Below, piece after piece: positions 43,286 through 52,783 of a DNA stretch of 64,000 nt (the first letter of the stretch is position 1; each line of letters starts with the position of its first letter). Position numbers and translations under genes: made by a program. The stretch is from Bacillota bacterium. GTDB lineage: Bacteria; Bacillota; Clostridia; Christensenellales; CAG-138. The stretch is from assembly GCA_016286445.1 (NCBI GenBank), contig JAEESS010000004.1:1-64000 (forward strand), given 5' to 3'. The notes beneath the pieces are model-generated. The model saw only the letters and a program-made list of their open reading frames with translations, was not told where the DNA came from and ran no database searches.

Positions 43286-44473
43286 ATGCTTGATCTCAAG
43301 TACATCACACAATCCATGAGCGCGCTGTCCGGCGTTCCGGTGCGGCTCTTTGAAAACGGCGTTCAGACGTTCGCCTGCTTTCCCGCAAAGCTTCCGAAGG
43401 ATCCGTTTACCCTGTACCGAAACGAGGTATTTTCGATCACCGCGCATGTCGGCTATTATGTCACGCCGCTGTTTCATTGTTACGGGATCGTCAATCTGAA
43501 AAACGCGTCGATCGTGATCGGCCCGACCTCGCAGATCATGGCAAACGAACAAAGCCTCCGGGAGCTGGCTTTCCGGCTTGACGCGGCAAAGGAGGACGTG
43601 CCCGCATTCATCGCGGGCATGAACGGGATCATGCGGCTTCCGGTGGAAACGCTTCTGCAGATGCTCTGTACGATGAATCATTTTCTGAATGGCGGCGAAA
43701 CGCTCGCCATTTCCGACGTCGCGATTTACGGCGATGAGCAGCAGACGATCAAGACAAGACTGGAAAAACAGCGAACGGCACGCGTCTATGAGGAAGCGCC
43801 GCCTCCGCGCGAAACGCACAACGCGCTTGCAATCGAGGAAGCGCTGATGGAGATCGTGCGCAGAGGAGACACCGCGGCGCTGAAGCAATGGATGGCGTCG
43901 GCGCCTGCCGTGCGCGGCGGCACGATCGCGCCGGATCAGCTGCGGCAGCTCAAGAATACGTTCATCGTGTCCGTGACGCTGGCGTCGCGCGCCGCGATCC
44001 GCGGCGGCATGCGCGAGGAGGACGCGTTCACGCTGTCCGACGGGTATATCCGGCACATTGAGCTTTTGTCGGATCAAAGCAAGATCCTGAATCTGCAATA
44101 CCACATGATCCTCGAATTTACCGAACAGGTGGAAAAGCTGCATTTGGGGCATCACCCCACCAAGCTCGCGACGGACGTTGCGAACTATGTGCGTCATCAT
44201 CTGTCCGAACCGATCAGTACGGAAAAAATGGCGAGCAAGTTTTATCTGAGCCGCCCGTATCTTTCCGCGAAGTTCAGGCAGGAGACCGGCGAGACCCTGA
44301 CCGATTTCATCCTTCGCGAAAAAACGGAGGAAGCCAAACGCCTCCTCCGCTATTCCGACAAGAGCGCTTCCGCGATCGGGTCCTATCTCGGCTTCTCCTC
44401 CCACGGGCATTTCATTCGAGTCTTTAAAAAGTACGCCGGCATAACGCCGAATGAATACAGAACACTTCCGTAA
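43286..44473 (+). CDS. AraC-family regulator of the rhamnoside operon
   Basis: 395 residues, GGAGGAAAAG before the ATG. The C-terminal AraC domain (about 295-395) has ISTEKMASKFYLSRPYLSAKF and IGSYLGFSSHGHFIRVFKKYAG. The long N-terminal part has no cupin motif I can see; it resembles the regulators with a PocR-like or helical sensor region found beside plant-glycoside loci. Divergent from the GH3-to-rhaD operon across 108 bases that hold an AraC-type direct repeat, so it is very likely its activator, probably sensing rhamnose or a rhamnoside. A terminator follows. Confidence 0.88.
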   Translation: MLDLKYITQSMSALSGVPVRLFENGVQTFACFPAKLPKDPFTLYRNEVFSITAHVGYYVTPLFHCYGIVNLKNASIVIGPTSQIMANEQSLRELAFRLDAAKEDVPAFIAGMNGIMRLPVETLLQMLCTMNHFLNGGETLAISDVAIYGDEQQTIKTRLEKQRTARVYEEAPPPRETHNALAIEEALMEIVRRGDTAALKQWMASAPAVRGGTIAPDQLRQLKNTFIVSVTLASRAAIRGGMREEDAFTLSDGYIRHIELLSDQSKILNLQYHMILEFTEQVEKLHLGHHPTKLATDVANYVRHHLSEPISTEKMASKFYLSRPYLSAKFRQETGETLTDFILREKTEEAKRLLRYSDKSASAIGSYLGFSSHGHFIRVFKKYAGITPNEYRTLP

Positions 44474-44485
44474 CGTCTGACAGAA

Positions 44486-44518
44486 AAACAGAGACCGGCG
44501 CAGTGCCGGTCTCTGTTT
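44486..44518. terminator. Bidirectional terminator after the AraC gene
   Basis: AAACAGAGACCGGC pairs with GCCGGTCTCTGTTT around a five-base loop. It serves the AraC gene and the converging protease gene. Confidence 0.88.
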
Positions 44519-44529
44519 CGTTCGTACTG

Positions 44530-47500
44530 TCAGTTGATTACCGTGGTGTAGGTCGTGGTTTCGGTCACGTTCCCCAGCTTCCAGAAGCAGATGTCCGGAT
44601 TCGCCGAGCGGGCGATCGCGAAATAATTCTTCGCGGTGCTGAAGCCGAGGTGCGACAGCTTCGTGCTCGCCGCGTTCGTGGCGTCCACGGCACCGTCGGC
44701 GATCGCAAACGTCCAGCGGTCATAGCTTGCCGTATCGGTCTTGTAGCTGTAGAGGTAGCCGCCGCGGCTTGCAAGGTACGTTCCGGTCGTGGCGTTCTTT
44801 ATCGTGAACTTGCCGTCTGCCGCCGCGATCGTGAAGATGTAGTCGTTCGCCACGTTCGCCAGCGTCTCGCCGTTCAGCGTCATGCCGGTCGTATTGAATG
44901 CGGCGCAGCCGCCCGCCGTTGCGGTCTCGAGCTTCTTGGTGCCGGCAACGCCCTTCAGCACCTTCATCGCATTGGTCTTGCCGAACGTGATGACGTAGCT
45001 GCCCGCCCAGTCGGACGGCGCTTCGGTCACCAGCTCAAAGGCTGCCGCAGAGGTATCGGTGTGCGAGAACAGCGCCTTCAGCGTGACGTCCGCAGTCGCG
45101 GAGTAGCTGCCGGTCAGAACCTCAGGCAGCGTTGCGACATTCACAACGTCCTCCGTGACCCAGCCGAGGAAGGTGTATCCTGCCGGCGCGGTGACGGTCG
45201 GGAGCGTGATGGACGCGCCTGCCTGACAGTTCATGGCAGCGGGCGCGGTGACGCCTGCGGGCACGGAGAAGGTCACCGTGTAGCCCAAAGCGTCGGTGTA
45301 GCTGTCGACGAAGCTGTAACCGCAGACGGTGCAGGTATGCGTCGTGTAGCCCTGTTCGGTCTGCGTCGGCGCAGTCACGACGTCGTTATAGGTGCAGTTT
45401 TCGGTGACGATGTCGCCGCACTCCGAGCAGGTGTGGCTGTGCGTGCCGTCGTTGTTCGAGGTCCAATCGCCGTAGGTGTGCGTATGCGGTGCGACCGGGT
45501 TGGTGGTGTAGTAGGTCAGGTTGCCGCCGTTCTCTCTCCAGAAGCGGACGTTCTTTGCGGCAGACGCGCCGCTTGATGTGCTGCCGGACCAGAAGTACCC
45601 GCTGCCGGAGCTGAAGCCGAGGAGCGGATAGCTGCCGTTGTTGGCGTGAGTCGCGCTGCTGGCGTTGTCCAGCGTGCCGGGCGTCCAGTCGCAGTTGCCG
45701 GACGTATAGCTCGTGTAACCCGCCAGATACGAGGAGGAGTCCTCGCCTACGTACGCGTTTGTCGACGCGCTCTGGATGGAATAGTAACTGCCGTGCTTCG
45801 CAAGCTTGAAGATGTAGCTGTTCGCGACGTTTGTAAGGACAGAGCCCGAAAGCGAAACGCCTGCGTTCGCATAGGTGGTTGCGTTGGCGGCGCTTTCGAT
45901 CTGCGCGCCGTTGGAGCTCGGCGTGACGCCCGTCATCACATACATGCCCGTATCGGTGCCGTAGGTGATGACGTAGTTGCCGGTCCAGTCGGTCGGCGCA
46001 TTGGAAACCAGCTCATAGCCGACGTCTCCTGCGCCCTCTTCCACGCGGGTATAGAGCGCGTACAGCGTCGTGTTTGCAGTAACGGTGTAGCTTGCACCGG
46101 GTGTAAGGAAACCGGGCTTCAGCGTCGTTTCGTTCGGAACCTCCGTGTCCGTCCAGCCGGAGAACGTCCAGCCCTCCGCGTTGACGCTGACGGAGCTCGG
46201 CAGCGTGATCGCGTCGCCGTCAAAGGCGGTCTGGCTGCCTTCGTTGCTGCCGGCAGCGACGAAGCTCACGGTATAGCTGGGCTTTGCCGCAAAGATGACG
46301 CGGATCATGCAGTCGCTCGAAGGCGTGACGGTGATGATATTTCCGCTGACCGTCGCGGTCGCGGTGCCGCTTATGACCTCATAGCCGGAGACGTAGTAGC
46401 CGGTTGCGGGCGTTGCGGTGATCTTGATGCCGTCAACGGAGACCGTGCCCCACGCCTCGTTGTTCGAGACCGCGGTGACCGTATACGGAGAAGCGAGCTT
46501 GATGCCGATATACTTCAGGTTGGAGCTTGCGCCGGACGGCGGATTGTAGACGCCGTTCACCGGCTTGACCGTGATCGCGCCGCCGCCCTTGATGGAGCAG
46601 GACGTACCGGTAAAGATGACCGGTCCCAGAAGGCTCCACGGATTTTCGACGTTGTTGTACTGGGTCGGATCGTAGCCGTCCTGCACCTTAAAGCCGTAGA
46701 TGCCGTTATACTGGTTCTGCGCGGCGTTGGCGGTCACCGCGACGCGGAAATCACGGACCAGATCCGCGCAGTTCACGCCGGTCGCGCTGGTGATGGCGGA
46801 CGTTTCGCTGCTGCTGTATTTGTTCGAGATCTGCTTATAGATCGTGTTGCCGAAGCGGGTAAAGAGGTACTGGGCAAAGAAGGAGACCTGCGAGTACAGC
46901 GCAAGGATCGCGTTGTTGTCAAGATTGTTGTCCCAGTTGTACATCGAAAAGCCCGTGTGGAGGCTGTTCGCGGAATCATACATGAACTCTTTCGGCGGAT
47001 TCAGCCAGTCGTTGTTGTCGGAATAGTAATATTCCTCCCAGGACTGGATGCGGCCCACGACCGAGCTTCCGGGATAACAGATCTCTTCCGCCGCGGCGGA
47101 GAAGCACTCGTTGAGCCAGGTGCTCATGCTGCTGGTGTTGGAATAGTTGATCAGATGCTGATACTCATGGACCATGGTGTTGTAAGTATCGTCCATCCGC
47201 TTGTATTCGGTACCGGCGGAATTCTTGTAGTAGACGCCCGGGTAGGTGTCGATGTTCAAAATTGGGAGACCGTTGTTGGTGATATCCACCTGATAGAAGA
47301 AGCCGGCAACATAGCCCTGACCGGGCTGCCATCCGTCGTTGATGTTGTAATACAGCATGTGCAGCTTGCCGTCGCCGGAGGAGCCGTTGGTGTGGTTCCC
47401 GAAGGAGGATTGCATCAGATCGAACTTGGAGTCGAACTCGTCCGCAGCCAACTTGGCATAGGTGGAGTCGATCTCATCCAAAGGATAGGTGTTGTTGGAG

Positions 47501-48018
47501 GAAGAGACCGGCGTCCAGATGTAGCAGTGCTGGCCGACATAAAGGCATTCAAACGACACGCTGGAGCTGCCGGTCGGAGAATACTGCTGGAGGATCTTGA
47601 AGGTTTTGGTTTCGCCGACGCTGTAGGACGCCTTGACCGGGTCCTGCGGCGTGACCGACTGTACTTCGGACTGCGCCTGCGTCTTCAATGCGGAGTCGAT
47701 GTCGATCTTGTACATTGGCTTTTCCGGATTCATCACGCTCTGGATCGGGAACGTGCTGGCGTTCGCCTCGATGGTTGTCTCGATGAGCCCGGTCATCGTG
47801 CCGGTGGAGTAGGAAGTCGAAGAGGACGTCGCAGGATTGTAGATGACGACGTAGTCGCCCTCGTAACCGCCGGTCGCGTCGGTGTCGATGATGATGCTGT
47901 TCTGGATGCCGCGGACGTTTGCGGGTTCCCGATCGTTCTTATCCGCGAACGCCGGGAGCGCCGGGAGTGCAAGAAGCAGAACGAGCAGCAGGGATAGAAT
48001 CGATTTGAGTGCTTTCAT
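44530..48018 (-). CDS. Large secreted M30-like zinc metalloprotease
   Basis: 1162 residues. Signal peptide (about 1-25, LLVLLLALPALPAFA). The peptidase core has the zinc motif HEYQHLIN at 284-288, and WLNECFSAAAEE (301-312), which supplies the likely third ligand as in hyicolysin-type (M30) enzymes. After the core come an InlB-like repeat (about 575-650), a repeated module starting ELVSNAPTDW/ELVTEAPSDW (about 670 and 1010), a Cys/His-rich segment (HTHTCSECGD..TCTVCGY), and a second InlB-like stretch. No LPXTG or dockerin is seen, so it is likely released or held by the envelope through its repeats. Substrate unknown. Confidence 0.88.
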   Translation of the reverse strand: MKALKSILSLLLVLLLALPALPAFADKNDREPANVRGIQNSIIIDTDATGGYEGDYVVIYNPATSSSTSYSTGTMTGLIETTIEANASTFPIQSVMNPEKPMYKIDIDSALKTQAQSEVQSVTPQDPVKASYSVGETKTFKILQQYSPTGSSSVSFECLYVGQHCYIWTPVSSSNNTYPLDEIDSTYAKLAADEFDSKFDLMQSSFGNHTNGSSGDGKLHMLYYNINDGWQPGQGYVAGFFYQVDITNNGLPILNIDTYPGVYYKNSAGTEYKRMDDTYNTMVHEYQHLINYSNTSSMSTWLNECFSAAAEEICYPGSSVVGRIQSWEEYYYSDNNDWLNPPKEFMYDSANSLHTGFSMYNWDNNLDNNAILALYSQVSFFAQYLFTRFGNTIYKQISNKYSSSETSAITSATGVNCADLVRDFRVAVTANAAQNQYNGIYGFKVQDGYDPTQYNNVENPWSLLGPVIFTGTSCSIKGGGAITVKPVNGVYNPPSGASSNLKYIGIKLASPYTVTAVSNNEAWGTVSVDGIKITATPATGYYVSGYEVISGTATATVSGNIITVTPSSDCMIRVIFAAKPSYTVSFVAAGSNEGSQTAFDGDAITLPSSVSVNAEGWTFSGWTDTEVPNETTLKPGFLTPGASYTVTANTTLYALYTRVEEGAGDVGYELVSNAPTDWTGNYVITYGTDTGMYVMTGVTPSSNGAQIESAANATTYANAGVSLSGSVLTNVANSYIFKLAKHGSYYSIQSASTNAYVGEDSSSYLAGYTSYTSGNCDWTPGTLDNASSATHANNGSYPLLGFSSGSGYFWSGSTSSGASAAKNVRFWRENGGNLTYYTTNPVAPHTHTYGDWTSNNDGTHSHTCSECGDIVTENCTYNDVVTAPTQTEQGYTTHTCTVCGYSFVDSYTDALGYTVTFSVPAGVTAPAAMNCQAGASITLPTVTAPAGYTFLGWVTEDVVNVATLPEVLTGSYSATADVTLKALFSHTDTSAAAFELVTEAPSDWAGSYVITFGKTNAMKVLKGVAGTKKLETATAGGCAAFNTTGMTLNGETLANVANDYIFTIAAADGKFTIKNATTGTYLASRGGYLYSYKTDTASYDRWTFAIADGAVDATNAASTKLSHLGFSTAKNYFAIARSANPDICFWKLGNVTETTTYTTVIN

Positions 48019-48220
48019 GAAGGTCTCCTTTCCATGTTTCCGGAAATCTGTTCCATAGCCGACCGTTATCCGATCAACCTTTCATATTTTATCATAGGAT
48101 TCCTCCGATGTCCATATGAAACGACAAATTTGTTCAGTGAAAAAGTATTATTTTGAGCAGGCTAACCGATCTCGCCGCGCTCCCCGATCCCTTCGCCGAC
48201 ACATTCGATCTGCACGCAAA

Positions 48221-48250
48221 ACGGCGCCCGGATCGGATCCGTGGCGCCGT
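48221..48250. terminator. Terminator after the PAP2 gene
   Basis: ACGGCGCC and GGCGCCGT pair around 14 bases, and the minus strand then reads TTTTG. It lies 30 bases past the PAP2 stop. The rest of the 260-base gap carries the protease leader and nothing else I can support. Confidence 0.6.
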
Positions 48251-48279
48251 CGTGAATATCTTTGTATTATACGAACGGT

Positions 48280-49263
48280 TTACGCTTTTTTCGTCTTCCG
48301 TTCAAAGAGTCTGCCGGTCAGCTTGAAGAGCATGGGATAGACCCCGATCACGACAAAGATGACCACGGCATAGCGCAGCAGGCGGAACAGCTGCGGAATG
48401 ATGTCGTTCGCTTCCGCAAGCTTCGCCATAAAGGGCAGTCCCAGCACAGCGTTGAACACGAGCTTCAGCCCGGTTTCCAGACCGAAGTACAGAAGCCCGC
48501 CGCCGATCGTGCGCAGGATGCAGCGGAGGATGTTGGAGGTGTTCTCGAATTTCACGAATTTCTCTTCAAACGGCTCGGCAAGGACAAAGCCCAAAAGCAT
48601 GCCGAACGAGCTGAAAAAGTCGTTGCTCTTGCAGTAGAAGAAGCCGGGCAGGGAGGACAGCAGCAGAATGCCGTAGAACACCCAGCGGTTTTTGATCGTC
48701 CGTTTGAGCCACGGGACCAGCGTGATGACGATGATGCCCAAGATCCAGCCGCCGAGCACGTCCGTCGGATAATGCACGCCGACGAACACGCGCGAAAAGC
48801 CGACGAGGATCGGCAGTAGAACGGCAAGCGCCCAAAGGAGCTTCCGTTTCTTCTCGTGTATCGCCAATGATCCGTAAGCCGTTACGGCGTTGGAAGAGTG
48901 CCCGCTCGGGAACGAGTATCCCTGCGCGGCGACGTCCATGGCGTCCGCACTTCCGTCTACAAGCCGAAGCGGCTTGATGGTATCGGTCACCATGTACGGC
49001 CGCAAACGCAGAACGACGTTTTTGATCATCGGATTCCAGACGTTGACCATCAGCACATTGAGACCGACGTATTTGCCGAACTCCTTGTTGAGTCCCCAAT
49101 AGAGAAAGCCCATGATCGCCACGAGCAGAAGCTGCTCGCCGAACGCGGACAGATTAGAAAGCAGCCAGAACAGAAATCCGCTGTTGCCGATATGGGACTG
49201 CAGCCATTCCATCAGCTGCACTTCCCAGCCAAAGCCGAAAGCGTTGCCGACCGTTAATTCCAT
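48280..49263 (-). CDS. PAP2-family membrane phosphatase
   Basis: 327 residues from the ATG at 49263 (AGGGAGG seven bases upstream); the track start is a TTG two codons earlier. Membrane helices carry the three phosphatase motifs: KNVVLRLRPY, PSGHSSNA, and SRVFVGVHYPTDVLGG. Such enzymes dephosphorylate lipid phosphates, including undecaprenyl pyrophosphate, on the outer face of the membrane. The C-terminal half adds five more helices of unknown role. Single gene. The lipid substrate cannot be told from sequence. Confidence 0.9.
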   Translation of the reverse strand: MELTVGNAFGFGWEVQLMEWLQSHIGNSGFLFWLLSNLSAFGEQLLLVAIMGFLYWGLNKEFGKYVGLNVLMVNVWNPMIKNVVLRLRPYMVTDTIKPLRLVDGSADAMDVAAQGYSFPSGHSSNAVTAYGSLAIHEKKRKLLWALAVLLPILVGFSRVFVGVHYPTDVLGGWILGIIVITLVPWLKRTIKNRWVFYGILLLSSLPGFFYCKSNDFFSSFGMLLGFVLAEPFEEKFVKFENTSNILRCILRTIGGGLLYFGLETGLKLVFNAVLGLPFMAKLAEANDIIPQLFRLLRYAVVIFVVIGVYPMLFKLTGRLFERKTKKA

Positions 49264-49417
49264 ATACAAACCTCCCTGTTTATATCCTGTTGCAGATTAT
49301 ACCGTTTTTCGATCCGATTTGCAAGAAATGTCTGACGAAAAGATCCTGCCAAAACCGTTGAATCGGGAGCCGATTCGTAGTATGATACAGAAAAGACCGG
49401 TTTTTTCGGAGAAAACA

Positions 49418-50191
49418 ATGCTTGCAAATTACCATACGCACACCGCGCGCTGCGGTCACGCCGTCGGAACGGACCGCGCTTATGTGGAAACCGCGATCGC
49501 GTGCGGGCTTCATACGCTCGGATTCTCGGATCATGTGCCCATGCCTTTTTCGGACGGTCACGAATCGCGCTTTCGCGTTCCGCTGCGACTGCTTGACGAT
49601 TATGTCATGAGCGTGCTTTCGCTGAAGCGGGAATACGCAAACGAGATCGAGATCCGGCTCGGGTTCGAGGCGGAATATTACCCGGACCTCTTCCCCGCCA
49701 TGCTCGACCTGCTGAAGCCGTATCCGGTGGACTATCTGCTGCTTGCGCAGCACTTCGTCGACAGCAGCGAACGCGTCTACAACACCAATCCGCAGGCCGA
49801 TGAAACGTCCCTTGTGTGGTACGTTGACCGCTGTCTTGCGGGCATGCGGACCGGCGCGTTCTCCTGCCTTGCGCATCCGGATCTGTTTCACTTCACCGGC
49901 AAACCCGCCGTCTACCGTCGCGAGATGACGCGTCTGTGCGCCGGCGCAAAGGAGCTCGGCATTCCGCTGGAGATCAACCTTTTGGGTCTGCGCGAGCATA
50001 AAAACTATCCCTGCGCGGCGTTCTGGAAGATCGCGGGCGCGCTGCAGTGCCTGACGGTCCTCGGCTGCGACGCGCATACGCCGGAGAATCTTGCCGATCC
50101 GAAGAACCTCAGAAAAGCCGAGGCGTTCGCAAAGCGGTACGGCATCGTTCCGCTTCCGGACATTTCTTTGCGGAATCCCTTCCGCGCATAA
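49418..50191 (+). CDS. PHP-domain histidinol-phosphatase-like protein
   Basis: 257 residues from the ATG at 49418, where the PHP domain begins (MLANYHTHTARCGHA); the longer track frame runs into the PAP2 leader. Metal ligands in HTHTARCGH, SDHVP, the Glu of GFEAEYYP, AQHFVDS, and CDAHTPENL fit HisK-type histidinol phosphatases, which hydrolyse L-histidinol phosphate. No other his gene is near, so it may serve another phosphoester. GGAG upstream of the start. Confidence 0.88.
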   Translation: MLANYHTHTARCGHAVGTDRAYVETAIACGLHTLGFSDHVPMPFSDGHESRFRVPLRLLDDYVMSVLSLKREYANEIEIRLGFEAEYYPDLFPAMLDLLKPYPVDYLLLAQHFVDSSERVYNTNPQADETSLVWYVDRCLAGMRTGAFSCLAHPDLFHFTGKPAVYRREMTRLCAGAKELGIPLEINLLGLREHKNYPCAAFWKIAGALQCLTVLGCDAHTPENLADPKNLRKAEAFAKRYGIVPLPDISLRNPFRA

Positions 50192-50257
50192 GCGTATTCT
50201 ACTTGCAAACCGTGCCGTTTTCGGAAACATAAATCAGAAACACCAAGGAGGTCTCCC

Positions 50258-51307
50258 ATGAGCGAACAGCATCCCGTTCCCGGCAAGGACGGCGACCGGT
50301 ATATCCCGTTTGAACAGCGGACCGGCGAACGCTCCGTCGTATACTTCACCCGTGATCTTTCGGAGGAAGGGCTTCGGAAACTCTATGATAAGATCGGCTC
50401 GGTGCTCTGCGGCAGGGTCGCGATCAAGCTGCACACCGGCGAAGCGGAGGGTCCGAACATCGTCCCCCGCCCGTGGGTCAAGGCGCTGATCGATACGCGG
50501 CTCCCGGACGCGGCGATCATCGAAACGAACACCTATTACGAGGGCAGCCGCTACACGACCGAGGAACACCGCAAAACGCTGGAGATCAACGGCTGGACGT
50601 TCTGTCCGGTCGACATCACCGACGCGGACGGCGTCGCCGAGCTTCCGGTGCGCGGCGGCAAGTGGTTCGACGTCATGCACGTCGGCAAAAACATACTGCA
50701 CTACGATTCGCTGCTGGTGCTCACGCATTTCAAGGGTCACATCATGGGCGGCTTCGGCGGTTCCAACAAGAACATCGGCATCGGCTGCGCGGACGGCAGG
50801 ATCGGCAAAAAGGAGATCCATACCGCGACCGGAAGCGACAACATGTGGAGCATCGCCCAGGAAGAGCTGATGGAGCGCATGACCGAAAGCACCAAGGCGA
50901 CGGTCGATCACTTCGCGCCGCACGTCTGCTTCATCAACGTGATGCGGAACATGTCGGTCTCCTGCGACTGCGAAGGCGCCGAGGCGGAGCCGGTCGTGAC
51001 GCCGGACGTCGGCATCGTCGCTTCTTTGGACATCCTTGCCGCGGACGCCGCGTGCGTCGACCTCGTCTATGCGCTGCCGAACTTCGGCGGCAAGGCGCTC
51101 ACCGAACGCATCGAAACGCGGCACGGGCTCAGGCAGCTCAGCTATATGAAGGAGCTCGGCATGGGCAGCGACCGCTATACGCTGATCGACGTCGACCGCG
51201 GCGACGCGCTCATCACCGCCGAGGAAGCGGTCAAAGACATCGGTCCCGTCTGGACGCCCGACCGGTTCAATACCTTCCCTGGCCGCAACAAACGGAGATT
51301 TTCATAA
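50258..51307 (+). CDS. DUF362 domain protein
   Basis: 349 residues, AAGGAGG before the ATG. DUF362 core (about 45-330), with LTHFKGHIMGGFGGSNKNIGIGCADG as the recognisable centre and CFINVMRNMSVSCDC further on. Unlike many members it carries no attached 2[4Fe-4S] ferredoxin. Function unknown; often linked to iron-sulfur or tungsten/molybdenum chemistry in anaerobes by context only. It follows the PHP gene in the same direction but has its own leader. Confidence 0.87.
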   Translation: MSEQHPVPGKDGDRYIPFEQRTGERSVVYFTRDLSEEGLRKLYDKIGSVLCGRVAIKLHTGEAEGPNIVPRPWVKALIDTRLPDAAIIETNTYYEGSRYTTEEHRKTLEINGWTFCPVDITDADGVAELPVRGGKWFDVMHVGKNILHYDSLLVLTHFKGHIMGGFGGSNKNIGIGCADGRIGKKEIHTATGSDNMWSIAQEELMERMTESTKATVDHFAPHVCFINVMRNMSVSCDCEGAEAEPVVTPDVGIVASLDILAADAACVDLVYALPNFGGKALTERIETRHGLRQLSYMKELGMGSDRYTLIDVDRGDALITAEEAVKDIGPVWTPDRFNTFPGRNKRRFS

Positions 51308-51320
51308 CGCACAAGCGCGC

Positions 51321-51350
51321 AAAGCCGCCGGAAACGCCCGGCGGCTTCTT
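51321..51350. terminator. Terminator after the DUF362 gene
   Basis: AAGCCGCCGG and CCGGCGGCTT-type arms pair around a short loop; it separates the converging DUF362 and MFS genes. Confidence 0.82.
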
Positions 51351-51365
51351 CTTGCGGAAAACGGA

Positions 51366-52763
51366 TTATTTGTAGGTGTCGACGGTGATGCTGTCCAGAT
51401 CGACGTCCTTGGTCTCCTTGACCTTGAGCATCAGAAGCAGCAGCGAGACCGCCATGAACGGCACGCAGATCAGAAGGAACAGCAGATCCATCGAAATGAA
51501 ATTCTGCAGCACGATGAACAGGATCCTTCCGACAAACATCCCTGCGCCGATCATGACCGAGATCGTTCCCATAACGGATGCACGCATGCCGGACGGCGAG
51601 GATTCCGCGGGCATCGTGAGGATCAGCGTATCGGACATCGACCAAAGTCCGCCGATGGAGCAGCCGTATGCGATCCCGGCGGCGACCGGTCCCCAGTTGA
51701 GACGGCACGCTAGGACGAACAGAAGCAGTCCCAAAAGTGCAAGTCCGCCGAGGATCAGGCAGGCTTTTTTGCGTCCGAGCTTGTCGGAGAAAAAGCCGCT
51801 GACGATGGTGACGACGCCGTTGACGAGCGGATAGATGATCAGCACGACCGATACAAGCGCTGTGGTCATTGCTCCCTCCAGCACCGTGGAGTAATACGAG
51901 GTATAAAAGGTCGTCGCAAAGAACAGGAACCCCGCGATGAAGATCCAGCGCAGCTGACGGTTCTTGAAGATGAACCGGATCGCGCGGAACACGCCGCCCT
52001 GTTCAGCGGTACCGCTCTTTTTATCCTCCTCCGCCTTTTTCCTGCGCTCCTCCGGCGAAAGTGAAAGGAAGCTCCGCCGCTGTTCGACAAACACCGGCGT
52101 TTCCCGTACAAGGAAGAACGAAACAGCGCCGACGGTGATCGCGACAACGACCGGAATGAGATAGACCATACGCCAGCTGGAGGGCACGTCCTCCTTCAGG
52201 AACATCCGGGACAGCACGCCGATCAGCGAGACCGAAATCAGCGCGATACCCTTTGCAATGAAGCTGTAGGTCGCGCGTTTTTCCTTCGGCGCGGTCTCCA
52301 TGATATACAGCACCTGCATATCGTTCGGCGTAAAGAACATCATGAACAGCATGCCGAGGATGTACTGCACAACGCTGTGCGCGGTCATGACGATCAGCAT
52401 CCCGACGCCCATGCCGACAGTGTTGATCATCAAAAACAGCCTTCTGCCGAACCGGTCGGACAGAGCCTTATAGAACGGCGTGATGATCAGAAACAGATTG
52501 GCAGCGGTAGACCACGGCTCGACCGTATTGATCGCGCCTTTATACACCGCAGAATTGACGTCGCGCGACGCGATCCTAAAGAGATCGAACAGCGCATACG
52601 GCTGCATGGACGAGTTCATGTTGGACGTGATCTCGTCGACGATGTAGATGACCGTCAGCACGATCATCAGAAACAACAGATAATATGCGCCCTTCGGACG
52701 CTGCGCTTCCCGGTTGAGCCGCGCAAGCTCCCTCTGCTCCCGGGAAGGATCGACGGTTTTCAA
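51366..52763 (-). CDS. MFS transporter
   Basis: 465 residues with 12 predicted helices. The conserved loop after helix 2 reads ALSDRFGRRLFLM and the one after helix 8 FFSDKLGRKKACLI. An unusually charged central loop (SFLSLSPEERRKKAEEDKKSG) separates the two halves. It follows the membrane hydrolase gene by 20 bases. Substrate unknown; drug or metabolite export are both possible. Confidence 0.9.
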   Translation of the reverse strand: MKTVDPSREQRELARLNREAQRPKGAYYLLFLMIVLTVIYIVDEITSNMNSSMQPYALFDLFRIASRDVNSAVYKGAINTVEPWSTAANLFLIITPFYKALSDRFGRRLFLMINTVGMGVGMLIVMTAHSVVQYILGMLFMMFFTPNDMQVLYIMETAPKEKRATYSFIAKGIALISVSLIGVLSRMFLKEDVPSSWRMVYLIPVVVAITVGAVSFFLVRETPVFVEQRRSFLSLSPEERRKKAEEDKKSGTAEQGGVFRAIRFIFKNRQLRWIFIAGFLFFATTFYTSYYSTVLEGAMTTALVSVVLIIYPLVNGVVTIVSGFFSDKLGRKKACLILGGLALLGLLLFVLACRLNWGPVAAGIAYGCSIGGLWSMSDTLILTMPAESSPSGMRASVMGTISVMIGAGMFVGRILFIVLQNFISMDLLFLLICVPFMAVSLLLLMLKVKETKDVDLDSITVDTYK

Positions 52764-52783
52764 AGCATTTCCTCCTCTGTCCC

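Noticed and set aside
45646-47997. 783-codon plus-strand ORF
   Set aside because: Antisense to the M30-like protease; Arg/Val-rich, low-complexity translation.
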